This document shows, one piece after another, positions 1 to 11,200 of a stretch of DNA of 64,000 nucleotides. The stretch comes from Eumeta japonica (taxonomy: Eukaryota; Arthropoda; Insecta; Lepidoptera; Psychidae). The stretch lies in assembly GCA_005406025.1 (NCBI GenBank), contig BGZK01001417.1, positions 1 to 64,000 of the forward strand, in the 5' to 3' direction. Positions within the stretch are counted from its first letter, which is position 1. Each line of letters begins with the position of its first letter. The notes beneath the pieces were generated by a model. That model made no database searches and was not told the DNA's origin. It saw nothing but the letters and a program-made list of their open reading frames with translations. The position numbers were made by a program, and so were the translations under genes.

Positions 1-49
1 AATATGATGAAAAATTGTTTTGAATTTGTATATCAAAACGAAAATTTGG

Positions 50-515
50 TTGCCTGTAAAGTCTATATGGGCGAAAGTTTTACGTGACAACGACTTTGAA
101 TGGTAAAATCATTTTAATGTGAATATTCATTCGTATAGTAGGAAGAAGGATGAAATAATAGTAACAATTTAAAACATTTATTTATACAAAGAATTATATT
201 TAAAACATTAATTTATACAAAGAATCTCGCACTGAATTTCATATTAACAAAATTTATTTTTACCTTTACACATACATACGTATTTATATACAAATATACA
301 TACAATAACTTGCAATACATTTGCAAGCTATGCACTAATTCTCTAGTGCTGCGCGCGCGGCAGACCGATCATAGTTGAGTGGGAGAGAGACGCAAGGCAT
401 TCGGCGGGCCTCTCTCTCGTTCGGTGACTCATCGTTACGTTACCGAGCGTTACACTTTTTTCATAAGTGACTCCCAGCCGCAACCTAATTTAAGACGTTG
501 TCACGTCAAAAACTT
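50..515. mobile_element. Small inverted-repeat element (MITE-like), copy A
   Basis: A non-coding element opening with TTGGTTGCCTGTAAAGT. The motif ACGTGACAACG at 82-92 is matched in inverse by CGTTGTCACGT at 496-506, so the body lies between inverted repeats that extend imperfectly to about 20 bp. Positions 119-510 are nearly identical to 39291-39682, with weaker copies at 29518-29919 and 40444-40665. The interior has an AT-rich left half and a GC-rich right half (about 345-480) with the run GCGCGCGCGGCAG. No transposase is present, so it would depend on an enzyme supplied elsewhere. The superfamily is not recognised and no target-site duplication was resolved. Confidence 0.75.
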
Positions 516-995
516 TTCCCTCAAATTTATATTACAGTTCTTTTAGCGGTTTAAATCGATTGAAGCTGTTGTGGCGTTAATTTTTGTGTATTTGCGTTTA
601 TCATATGTACGGAAAATTATAACTTGAAACGAATCAATTCACTTGTCACTTCTGTGAAACAAAAGCAAAAAGTAGTTATTTTGTAGATATCGTACTGGCC
701 GGGTATACCCAATAATTTCTTTCTTTACGAATAAATAAACTATTTAATGTGAACCGTATGTAAAAAAATATTAGAATTGAGATCTTATTTTACGAGCAGT
801 CACATTTTTTAATATAGCACTAGATCAAGATTTTCTACCTATGATGTCCTGCATAAATTCCGGACCATTTGCCTGCGGTTCAATATTAACTGTCATAAAC
901 TAGAGGACCCGCAGTAATCCTTCACGCACAATAGCACTCGTGAAATCGGTGGGCTCATTGTACCTACCCACATTTCAAATTACCCAGTTTCGATG

Positions 996-1011
996 CCGCT
1001 AGAGGGCGTCG
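996..1011 (+). promoter_or_regulatory. CTCF-like insulator motif
   Basis: CCGCTAGAGGGCGTCG agrees at 14 of 16 positions with the animal CTCF consensus CCASYAGRKGGCRSYR, by hand comparison. It sits in a GC-richer patch of otherwise AT-rich DNA. CTCF is known to bind such sites in insects; binding here is inferred. Confidence 0.35.
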
Positions 1012-1475
1012 CGGTGTAATTACAGGGGCCCTAATTAAGGCAAAGCCCTTTCATAACAAACAATAACTTATCGGTGCTCCGGCCAAGGAACTGACTTGTG
1101 CTTAGACCTTTAAGGTCATGTCGAAATGTGAGTTTCGTCGAAGTATAAGTGTGGCGATCGGCCTTCACACGTATATTGTTTCATTGAATTGTTAGTTGTT
1201 TTCTAAAAAACATACGTTGTTGTGATACACCTACGGGCATGGCTTACGTAGAATTTCTGAATTCTTCAGGTTGACATCGACCAATGACACTTCAAAAACA
1301 CATTTAAAATCAAGGTATATTAGCGTTCCTTGTGAATTAGAAAAATTTAATCTTAAATAATATGCACGAATATGCGTATAAATGGTAGGTGCCTGCAGTA
1401 TTAAAATCTATATACGTGTTCCAATAGGCAGGCCATCAGACTGTTACTATTAATAACTAAAAATTGTAAATATCC

Positions 1476-1515
1476 AAAATGTTTATGAACGGCAATATCC
1501 GTTCATAAACATTTT
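1476..1515. repeat. Perfect 17-bp hairpin
   Basis: Arms 1476-1492 and 1499-1515 are exact reverse complements around the six-base loop CAATAT. There is no U-rich tail to suggest an RNA terminator, and no terminator function is expected in eukaryotic DNA. Confidence 0.9.
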
Positions 1516-1668
1516 ACATATTTTCGTTTATTTTATTTATAATCACCAATTACCGCGTTTTCCCCAAATATTTAAAAGAATTGGTTCAAAAATTAAAGAG
1601 GTGGAATGAAAATTAAAGTGTGCATCTTCTAGAAAAGTTCATATATGGAACTTCATTGCAATCTTCAA

Positions 1669-1705
1669 TACATAAAATCTTAGTTTCATCCTAAGATTTT
1701 ATGTA
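1669..1705. repeat. Perfect 15-bp hairpin
   Basis: Arms 1669-1683 and 1691-1705 are exact reverse complements around the loop TTTCATC. It lies 154 bp after another perfect hairpin that is unrelated in sequence. Confidence 0.9.
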
Positions 1706-2519
1706 CCGAAAGTTACCCTATCTTTAGGGTTTCGTAGCCTACCTTATATTTGCGACTTCTCTCTCCATATGTAGATTTGTCCGCGGCTTTAGCTCATAAA
1801 CTCTTATTAATGGGAGAATTGACATTTAAAATAAGAATACAAATTAATGACACCGACAAATTGGTAAAACGATATCTTAGGAGCCTTCCTCTATGCATAA
1901 AGTGGAGACAATTTTTTTTCCTCTATTCCATGATGTGGAGAATCGTTAGATAGTTCATTCAAAAACATTATAGGTTTGTAAAAACCATTTTTCAATATCG
2001 ATCTGTTTACGCAATATTAAACTTTAAAGTGCTAATTTTTGTTAGCGGCTTGTTAGTGGCTCAGGAGGTAGGGGGTAGTGAATAGTTGCTAGGGTGCCAG
2101 GTAAATAGTTATTCTTGGATATGTGAAAAAAATCGCAAAAATAGTATGTGTAACAAAATTAAGAGTAAAATTGCAAGGTTTACTTTTTTGCGTTACTGAG
2201 AAGCTTGAAAATGGGCAGAATTGTGAAATAGTGTGAGGTATAAATACCATAAACAAGCAGGATTACCTTTTTCATTGTCGTCATATTTCCATCTCTACTT
2301 TTAGTTTAATAGCATTACTTTTTTGTGTTCAACAAACTTTCACTTCTACATGTATAACATCAATATGAAAAATTAGCGGTCATTTAGTATAGCAATACCT
2401 ACGAATAATAAAAAAATAATTCAGTTTGTTTTCATTAGCAATATTTAAGTGTTGAATACTTTAATAACTGAAAATATCAACAACAGTATAACTATTATGC
2501 CGTTGTTAACAATTTCGTA

Positions 2520-2810
2520 TTCAAGTTTCCAACCTCTTGTAACGAGACTCGGCGGGACCGCGAGCGCAGAGCGAAACAAAAGCCAATTGAAATAATATAT
2601 GTTTGCTGAAGAAAGGCGACGCGGCGTTAGCTCGGTTTAACTTGTTAGTAAGGAAACGAGCATTTCATGCACCATTTAATCACGCCCATTGGGCCGAGCA
2701 GCCCCCACCGGCGCCGGCGCACAATGCGAGCGCGGCCTGCATTGTTACGGACGAAGAGTGTCGTGACCGACCCGAAACTTTATTGTCTATATGTAAAAAC
2801 CGGTGAAACA
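2520..2810. promoter_or_regulatory. GC-rich island, candidate cis-regulatory element
   Basis: A sharp rise in GC content in AT-rich DNA, with CCCCCACCGGCGCCGGCGC around 2702-2720. It contains Sox-type ACAAT/ATTGT sites (CACAATG, CATTGTTAC) and TTTAATCACGCCC. Short open frames on the plus strand (2603-2806, 2667-2897) look like chance products of GC content. The regulatory role is inference. Confidence 0.3.
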
Positions 2811-4880
2811 AGTAAAATTTCGTCTGTAGGTCTATACATCTGTTTGTATTTTAATATCGCTTATTTGAACGTTTTTGTAAGTGAAAGCACGTTTTAAACG
2901 CTTGAATTTTTATTAATTTTACATTTATATTTAGTTCTCGAATTTTGAAGAAATTTTTAATAATCAGAATAATCATATAAACCTAAAATGTTTTAAAATT
3001 TATTAAACAGTAGGGAAAGTAAAAAAAAAATAGAAAAGAAATAATCTAAAGTAATAAATTAAGCACAAGTAAATCTGAAAACAACTGAACGGAGTTTTCT
3101 CCACAGAATTACTTATGATTACGTAAGTAGGACGGTAACAAGTCGTCGAGTGTAGGACAAGAGCGTGGTCGCGTGTAGGAGCACCCCTAAGCTTCTTTAT
3201 CGCGCTGCAGCTGGGATGATAAATGGACATATATTCTCGTCTTATCCTTCGCGGAGGGCGTTCAGGAATTTGTCTCGCTGAGGTCAGGATAATGGGACGT
3301 GCCCACGTCCGTGCATCGGGAGTTCCTTTGGTAGCAATCGGTAAACTGTTGGCTCTAAATTTCATATTTTTGTTAAATTTATTACAACCATGTTGTCCAA
3401 ATATAGTTTTTTGGTAGTAGACAACGATTTCTAATTATTTAAGTATTCTAAAATTAATTCTATCAATTATACTTCGTCGTTAATCTTTTCTTCGATATGA
3501 AAATTCAGGATGTTATTTATTTTAGAACAGTAAATACAAAACATAGTAAAAAAAAACCTTTTTACATAGTGAAGGTGCTAGTGTATCATTGTGTCAGGTT
3601 TTTACAACCCCATTGATTGAGACATATATTACCATGATCTTTTTATATTAGATCGAGTGGCTAGAACTTGAGCTTTCATTCTGACTCTGACCCAGTACAG
3701 ATAAATACGAATTAAAGTTTGTACTTATAGAGATTTTGAGACATTCTCGAAACAAGTCTTATAATTCGATGGGACGAGCTTTTAGATGCTATAACATTAA
3801 GAAGAGATGCAGTTGGGAATTATGACATGTATTTTTATAGTCCCTTCGAACACGTAGCGAATTGTATCGCATTAGAATAAAGTTTGGGTCAACGGATCGA
3901 TTGCTTACTTAGAGTGTAAAAGAAGTTTCAAACAAAATGTAAATATATTCATAAAAAAATATTACATTAAAAAAATAAATGTAAAATTATTAATTTTGAT
4001 AATAGAATTTCAATATTAAGGATAAAGCGCTTGCTATAATATTTCCTGAAAAAAATATTGCGAAAGTAATAGTTTTTCGAGTTGCGTTTTGAATTAAATT
4101 TTGTGAAGTTTAAATACTGTCCGTAGACACTATTATACCGCCTTGAACGTTAAAACTGTAAAACGTGTTTTAAAGTTTTTTTAAAACCTTTTTAATTTTA
4201 TTCCTGAAACTTATTCTCATATCAAAGCGTAGACCCCATACGACTGTGGTTAGGCCATTGATTGCTATTGATTTATCGAATTTCAGTTTCTTGTATCAAA
4301 TAGTTCCCGAGATAATCCTTGTAGCACTCAGACATTCACGAATGCTTGTAGTTAATTAATACATTGTGAATTTTATGCGATTTTAGTTTACTCTTTAATT
4401 TTAATTTTTATTTTCCTGTTTTATTTCTGTTCAGTCATATTTTTATTTCATTGCTGTATTTTTGAGGCAAACCTCCACACTTTTATTACAGACTGAGATT
4501 ATTTTTTTTATTTCCATGACAACTTTTTTTGTGTCATTCAAACTCAAAATAATAAAACGTTAAGGTGTCTGGAAATATTTAAAAGTACATGTACAAAAAT
4601 AGAAATGGACTAGATATTTATCGGTTGATTATTCGGGATATAAAGGGTTAGATCCTTTTAAAACCTATATAATAAAAATTCGGACAAATGAGTTATATAA
4701 TTAATCGAAGCCAAGAAAAAATGTCAGAGTATTGACCACGCATTTATTTTTACAAATCCGATATATTAAGTTGGACAATTGAGGAAAATACTGTTTCTCG
4801 AGCATTTTCAGTAAGTAGTAATATATAGGCAAACACGATATTAATAAAGTTTGCTGAGAAAACAACTCCAGAAAGCAATA
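2811..4880. other. AT-rich non-coding stretch
   Basis: Mostly plain AT-rich DNA. A GC-richer patch at 3120-3370 is open in two directions: a minus-strand frame of 120 codons (3003-3365) and a plus-strand frame of 64 codons. Neither resembles a protein family I know, and both probably reflect few stop codons in GC-richer DNA. Confidence 0.55.
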
Positions 4881-4889
4881 AATATTTAT

Positions 4890-5100
4890 TGTTTGCAGAA
4901 GACAGTTACACGAGTCGGACAGGGCAACTCCATTCTTTTCGCCACAGACGTATAACAGCGTAGTAGCGTCAGATAGTTCTCAGCCCGCCGAAGGTGAAGA
5001 CGTGTTTACGGGAGGGCGGCCATTTGCATTTTATCTGCGAGAGAGATCGCAGTAAACACACGGCGAACGACGAAAATGTGACTATGTGAGGGGCGTTTAA
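4890..5100. promoter_or_regulatory. GC-rich island, candidate cis-regulatory element
   Basis: Contains GGAGGGCGGCCATTTGCATT, a GATA-type site (TTATCTGCG) and forkhead-type GTAAACACA within about 60 bp. No open frame of note. The function is inferred from composition and site density only. Confidence 0.3.
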
Positions 5101-5856
5101 TATTAATTCTTTGTTTTAAGAAAGCTATCTTTCATAAGTGACTTTATATAAAGCGCTTTTTTAGTAAAGTTTAAACTTTTTATGGGATCATGTGCTGGCG
5201 TCGTATAGTCGCTGTAGTTAAAAATGTTCGATATGGGCATCTTTAGAAGATGTACAATATGTCTCTATCGTCATCGTGTCGAGTGGTGCGTCGTTGCTTT
5301 ATTATAAGTCTGTGCATCTTATTTTAGAAATCTGCTATTAAACCGCTTGTTTCCTTAAACATGAGTGCTTAAATGAATACGTGATAAAAATTTATTAACT
5401 TTCAATTGTGTTCATCATAATTATCATTATCGTTCGCTCGATCTTCTGCCAATCCCTATGAATGAAAGGGGGGCAAGGTCCGATACACTGAAAGGAGCGT
5501 AATTGTATGAGGAGATTGCAAGTTCTAGTCTGGAGTAAGAGTGACGGGAGTGTAGAGCCAGTCAGTGTCTGTGCAATTTTTGACAGAAACTGGAGTTGGG
5601 ATGGGAAATATATACTATAGTGTGTTAATAGATATAGTGGGAAGGGTAAGTTTCTTCCGTTTCTCTTTCGTTCTTAGTTTCCTTTGTTTAGTGCAGGCTT
5701 TCATTTTCATTTCCGAGAATGGAAAGAGTTAATATGCTGCCTTTTTTGCTTTTACTGTACTCTGTGCTAATGTATCTTGGTAAGCGAGTTTACCAAGTGT
5801 ATCTAGCTTTCTATGGTATAAGATCTTAAGGCAGAGAGAAATCTTTCCTGTTTTAA

Positions 5857-5890
5857 TTTTTTCGTTTTGCGTCTTCGCAAAACGAAAAAA
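5857..5890. repeat. Perfect 15-bp hairpin with TCTT loop
   Basis: Arms 5857-5871 and 5876-5890 are exact reverse complements separated only by TCTT. Confidence 0.9.
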
Positions 5891-5904
5891 GATAGACTAT
5901 AAAT

Positions 5905-5940
5905 TAGATAGACTATAAATTCTTATTTATAGTCTATCTA
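5905..5940. repeat. Perfect 16-bp hairpin with TCTT loop
   Basis: Arms 5905-5920 and 5925-5940 are exact reverse complements around TCTT. The left arm's GATAGACTATAAAT also occurs directly upstream at 5891-5904, so a direct repeat and an inverted repeat share the same word. Confidence 0.9.
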
Positions 5941-6790
5941 GGAGTTGGTAAGGTTCATCGACGACCTTTTCAATTTCCGTTTTGCTCTGTATTGTAGTGG
6001 CCTTTTTTTCTTGGTTCCTGTTTTACTATTTTATGGCATGTGTACGCAAGTTTCTAATGTGTAAATAGAATATCCAACTTTTCTCTCTGTTGTAGTAGAT
6101 CTTAAAGCGGTATTTATTAGATAATGTTTCTGAGAATTGATTAAGTTCATCTGCAATCTCTTATTTGCTCTCTAATAATGGCGTTTCTTTTTCTTAGTTT
6201 CTGTAATAGTAACTCCAGTCTTATCTGAGCGAGTCTCGCGAGTATAACTAGTTTTCTGTTGTAGTAGATCTTAAAGCGGAGTCAAGTAAATGATGACGAG
6301 CTATTCTTTAAAAAATCTTTCAATTTCAATTAGTTTTTTCAGCCATTCTTTCATTCTTCTTTTCCTTCGTTGGCAGCAGACTTTCAGTGTTCTTTTGTGA
6401 TAGTTATCAAAGTTTATCCGCGACCTTGTTAATGTCTTGTAGCTCAATTTTTTTAGTTACTACTATCATAGCTCATTCTTGTCTTCACAAAACTCTCAAA
6501 TGTAACTAAAGCGTCCAACTTAATTTTTGTATTTGATCTGGAAGCGATGTTCATTGGACGGCATCGAGCTCTCCTTAAAAGAAATCTTTCTTTCCTAATT
6601 TCTATCTTCCTTTAATTCTTCATTCTTCATTTTTTACGCTTGGTGCAGATTTTCAGTGTTCATTTCTGAGAATTAACAAAGTTTATCCGAAGCTTTTTCG
6701 ATCATTACTCGTGTGCTAATTTGGTCCATTCATCTCGGTCCCTGTTGTAGTGCCTCGTGTCTTGTCTACGTAGAAGTGAATGCTTCGTAT

Positions 6791-7302
6791 ACCGTTGCCA
6801 CACATTGAGAGTGTGTACTCAAAACAAAAGTCCAAAAAACGAAAAGTCAAAAAGAGAGTCCGATGTTTGATTATCGTAATCTCATTATTTTATAGTTTTC
6901 ATTGGTTCACCTACTTTTGCTATGGAATGGGTAAAGTGTAAGGTAGTGACTGTATTTATAATCTTTCAGATGACGCCCTAACATAATTATTATCAAACTG
7001 TATTTACAGGTAGGCTTGTTTGATTATGCAATTATGTTTCGTGCATCATCCTTCGAGATTAACTTGTAGAATGTTTAAAGAATACATGAATTGATGCACT
7101 TTATATAATGTAGCACCTATATTTAGATGATTTTTTAGATAATTAAATTAAATATTATTTTATTCCAAGTTAATTAAACTAAACAGTTTTCTTGTAGATA
7201 AATTTGAAATTATTAAATTAGTTGCATTGTATTGCGATATGTTTATAAGTTATATCTATTTATATCATTATAGTCAGTTAAAAAAAATAATTCAAAAAAA
7301 AA
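6791..7302. other. AT-rich non-coding stretch
   Basis: Nothing recognisable beyond AT-rich DNA and short homopolymers. Confidence 0.6.
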
Positions 7303-8131
7303 ACTCGTGTGGCACTCGGGGACTGCCGCGGTAAAGCTATTGCGTAGAATTTTTTATCAACGCAATTATAATTATTTATTTATTTTATTTATGCAGTATT
7401 TTTTTTCCTTTATTTTTTTCTCTGATACCTATTAATTCAAGTTACACTTTTTGAGCGTGGTGACCGATAAGAAAACAATTTTTTTTTTTATTAAATAAAT
7501 GAGAAGTTAATATTGTTCAAAATATTTTTATTATCTTACAATACATGTAGATAATTCAGGAATATTTATCATTGAATGTTATATATTGAATATATAATTC
7601 AATAAATGCACTTTGTTTATTCATATTTAAAACACTTTGTACACAAATTATACGAGTACAGATATTTACTGTTGTACATAGATGATAAATACCTATACAC
7701 CTATATACTTTCTCACAAACAGCTGATTACGTATTCGTCCGATTTCGGAGCAGCTCGTCTCGATTCGTGCGAGCTTCGTAGAGTCGTACCATGAAGTAAA
7801 TACAAAGAGGAGGGGTCCAAACGCCTTAACTCTAAGCAGGCATGAGTCACCAGATTGCAGGGCGAAGAAGGGGATTACGCATGCGCAGTAACGCCGATAC
7901 AACCAATGTCACCTAGAGGCGAGTTGCTGAACTAAAGAGACAAGCGTGATATTTCAAAAAAGTCATTAAAAGTTCTGCTGTTCGTCGATAAGCAAATAGA
8001 TTCGCAAAAGTAAAAAGTATCACCGATGTGCCGGTCGGAGTGAAGGGTGTTAGGTTATTTTCGTTACGGAATTTCTGGATTCGGTCTCCACGCTCAAGGC
8101 CCGCGATAGAAGCTATGCAATAGCTTAAAAC
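7303..8131 (-). mobile_element. Lepidoptera-type interspersed repeat, interrupted copy
   Basis: Two pieces, 7303-7413 and about 7800-8131, match in reverse orientation the repeat at 24886-25305. Shared words include GTGGCACTCGG, CGCGGTAAAGCTATTGC, GGATTACGCATGCGCAGTAA and GTGCCGGTCGGAGT. About 390 bp (7414-7805) separates the pieces here and is absent from the other copy, so either this copy carries an insertion or the other has a deletion. The interior has no transposase. I recall the family as abundant in Lepidoptera but cannot name its class. Confidence 0.75.
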
Positions 8132-9690
8132 TTTATAAAAAAATGAATTGTTTTAATCTTTTAATATTAATAATCTAGTGTAATAAGAGTGGTGTTTATT
8201 TGTTCCTAAACCTTCAGAAAGGATTACGGTAAATTAAAAGGTGTTGAATTCACAATTTTCTTATTATAGGATATTTCCGTATACATCAGTTGACCGCGGT
8301 TACTGTGCTCTACACTGACTCCGCGTAAAAAAATGGATGATTTAATTACTATATTTGGAGTTCACACAAAAATAGTGTATACACGTATATTTATTTTATT
8401 ATACGTTATTGGAATATAGTTCATTTGTGAGAAGTTCAGTGGAAATTGAATGGGGGAAACGGGGTTTTAAGTCGTAGTATAAACTGCAAAAGTATTTCAC
8501 GACCAGCGCTTTAACTATCTGTAATGGATCCACGATACCTATCTATCTATAATGGATCTATGGTAGTGAAAATAAGGTGTGGCAGAGGAAACGCGAAAGT
8601 AGAGTCAATAGTAGTCGGTAAAAAGTTAAAGTGTCATTCGTTGTCCGACATACGTTTAGTGTCCTCGAAAGAAATACAGGACTGGTAATGTAAAAGAACT
8701 GCGTCGTTGGCTAGATCTTGAGCACAGAGGGCATTTTATTTTGTTTGAGCATCTAGAATATAAATGGGGGTAGGTAAGCGCAAAAATACTCAAACCAACA
8801 TTCCGTAGATATCTAAAAAAAAATCTATGGAGTGTAAGTTTGTGATTGAAGGTTCGGCTAGGGGCGTCTGAGAGTGAGTTGTACAGAACGTATTGTATCA
8901 TATCAGGGACCGGCTAGAGGGGCCGAAATCGTTTGAAACCTTGTGCGTGAAACTTTGATGAATGCCAGCAATGAGTAAAATTGATGTGAGCTGTTGCCTT
9001 TTGCAGGTTGGCCTTCTTTTGAAAAGCGGGTGAATAATTACAAAACCCTAAACAAAATTATATTGTAAACTGTACATAACAAGAATCATGCATTAATTAT
9101 TTATTAAAGTTTATTAATCAAATAAAACAACGTAAATACAAAAATACTATAATATAATTTAACCTTAAATGAGTGACATAGATAAGTTTTTAGACACGGT
9201 CACCGCTTTGGCGATGTCGGTCGTTGTCTAGCAGCTTTGGAATAATGTGAATTCCACGGAGCAATCAAAGCAGCAGTAACTATAATATTTTTTAGTTGCC
9301 GTTAATAATTTAAAGGTAAATCCTACTTTTGTATAATTGTATAATTTTTTTTTTAGCTCTTTATCATAGGAATTCTCGAAACTGTAATAATTTTCGAAAT
9401 TATGCCCAACTAAAATTTAAATAATACTTTGAACTTATGTAATGCATAATTTTGAAGATAACAGTGTACGAATGATTTCACAAAGTATCAACGTCAAGAC
9501 TAGCATAGAACATTTTAAATGGTTTTATTGTGTTCATATACGATATTTTAGGCCAATGCTATTTTGGTTATTTTAAATTTACTTACTATGTATTAGTTGC
9601 CATTTTGAAACAATTTCTAGTAAAACCATACACACATACACAACTTTAATAGATGTATTTTGTAAATGTTGTTACCGTCTAAAAAATATT
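8132..9690. other. AT-rich non-coding stretch
   Basis: A minus-strand frame of 81 codons at 8656-8901 lies in slightly GC-richer DNA. It could be a worn mobile-element ORF but matches nothing I recognise. A short diverged duplication of CTATCTRTAATGGATC occurs near 8515-8560. Confidence 0.5.
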
Positions 9691-9699
9691 ACGTAGAGC

Positions 9700-9910
9700 A
9701 ATTTCGGTCTCCATTGAAAACACGATTAGCTTATGTCGCGCGCACTGTTCTGACACAAAAGCTTATGTAAGGCGTTGTTAGTGAATCCACACCGTATGCA
9801 AAGTTCACCGCTCGCTAATACAAGTTCAGACTCGGCCGAACGTCACCTGATTACGTGCCCTATGCCCTTAACTCGGTGCGACGTCACTCGATTGTGTCTG
9901 CGTAAATGTA
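9700..9910. promoter_or_regulatory. GC-rich patch, candidate cis-regulatory element
   Basis: Contains a bZIP-type CTTATGTAAGG, TGATTACGTG and a CRE-like CGACGTCAC within 150 bp of AT-rich surroundings. No coding potential seen. The regulatory role is inferred. Confidence 0.25.
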
Positions 9911-10053
9911 CCGTGTATTTTAGTTTTTAGTCTCCATTTGACTGATTTTTCGTAGATTTCTATAAAAATCAAACTATGGTATTCTGCGAAATATTTCAAA
10001 AAAATTATTAAATTGTGTTCCACTGGAAATACAATATGATATATTTTTTAATA

Positions 10054-10103
10054 GTATTCTTTGAACTTGCTCGACTACTAACTCGGGTAGGTTCAAAGAA
10101 TAC
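10054..10103. repeat. Perfect 13-bp inverted repeat, 24-nt spacer
   Basis: GTATTCTTTGAAC at 10054-10066 is repeated as its exact reverse complement at 10091-10103. Confidence 0.9.
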
Positions 10104-10149
10104 CATTCATTCAAAGGTTTATATATTTATGTAAGTACGTTCCATATGT

Positions 10150-11200
10150 ATATATGGGATACAACGTGGCTTGTCATTACGATAGTGCACGATCACCGAC
10201 GATTACATTAAATGGCGAACCAGTTTGCTGTGTGCCGGAAACACATAATTTGGGGTTGGTCATGGATTCTGATTTGAGATTCGAGAAACATATTAACTAT
10301 GAATTGGTGTGAAACTGATTGTATCACCTAAAGGTGATGTACAGAATTCGATAGTGTTTATGTCTCAACGTTCGGATAAAAATCGTTGAAGCTCTTGTTT
10401 TATCGAAATTTACTTACGCTGGTACGGAATATAGACCTAGACTATAATTTAAAACACTAAAACTTAATACACAACGCGTGTGCTCGACTTTGCTCTAAAA
10501 TTCCACCTCGATTTTCGACCGACCACCTACCTCATCTATCACCTTTTATTAAATAGTCCCCTATTTTAAATATGTCTGATAGAATATCTGCCCATTTTGT
10601 TACTCTTCCCTTTGGCATCTTGTAAGTCTCTCCAATCATACAGGGAATTTACATTTTCTTCCCGAATCCGTCTCGCTCAACATCTCTCTACATAAAACCT
10701 CCGTGTTTAATGGAAGTTTCAAATACACTGCTACAAAAATTTGGAATAATAGTCCTCTTCCTTTGCGTAATCTATTAAGTATAAGTAATTTTAGGGATAA
10801 AAAATTAAAGAACATTTTTTCAACACTGAGTTACACGGAGAAAACAATGCTGATATGTACTAATTATTTTAAATGTTTTCATAATGAGGCTGTATCATAA
10901 GCAATATTTGTAATTATCAATTTAAATGCTACCATTCCTCTTTGTTATTATTAACATCGTTTTTTCCATTGTTTATGTTACTATTTACACGTTGTACTAT
11001 TTTGACATCGTTCTGTTAAGCACTGCGTACAGTGTAAGCAACCGCGCAAATCCAAACCGGCTCCAGCTGAAAATCATGACCGCAGCCCCGGGGTGGTATT
11101 GTGCTGAGCTGGAACCGATCCGGCGTTGATTCAGCTAACCATATTACTATGTGTTGCTTTCACATTGTTTTCATGCCAAATAAAACGTGCTTTCTTTCTA
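10150..11200 (+). mobile_element. Jockey/CR1-group non-LTR retrotransposon, 3' fragment
   Basis: The last part of a reverse transcriptase ORF, then a 3' UTR. In shifting frames the plus strand reads ITLNGEP, then THNLGLVMDSDLRFEKHI (about 10240-10300), then IKIVEALVLSKFTYAGTEY (10376-10432), then FKYTATKIWNNSPLPLRN (10718-10771). This is the usual order in the thumb and C-terminal region of Jockey/CR1-group proteins. The catalytic palm is missing and the frame is broken by stops and shifts, so it is a dead 5'-truncated copy. The 3' UTR holds complementary words CCGGCTCCAGCT and AGCTGGAACCG near 11057-11118 and an AATAAA near 11179. The exact clade is unsure. Confidence 0.75.

Larger units (their letters stand above)
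516..2519. other. AT-rich non-coding stretch
   Basis: No gene seen. It holds a moderately GC-rich patch at about 880-1100 with a CTCF-like site and a TAATTA homeodomain-type site near 1032, plus two perfect hairpins at 1476-1515 and 1669-1705, listed separately. The rest is plain AT-rich DNA. Confidence 0.6.
5640..6790 (+). repeat. Degenerate long-period tandem repeat
   Basis: T-rich sequence in which recognisable blocks recur. A block like GAGAATTAACAAAGTTTATC appears in diverged form near 5722, 5945, 6132, 6400 and 6670. TGTAGTAGATCTTAAAGCGG occurs at about 6093 and 6258. GCAGRCTTTCAGTGTTC-like blocks occur near 5693, 6376 and 6648. Spacing is roughly 190-280 bp, so this is an old array with an uneven period. 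Two perfect hairpins lie inside it. Confidence 0.6.

Noticed and set aside
3003..3365. 120-codon minus-strand open frame
   Set aside because: A plus-strand frame overlaps it, its C-terminal third is AT-driven (Phe/Tyr-rich), and the protein resembles no family. It is best explained by a GC-richer patch with few stops.
5646..5651. Consensus splice donor GTAAGT
   Set aside because: No supporting exon upstream in any frame. Such hexamers occur by chance at this length.
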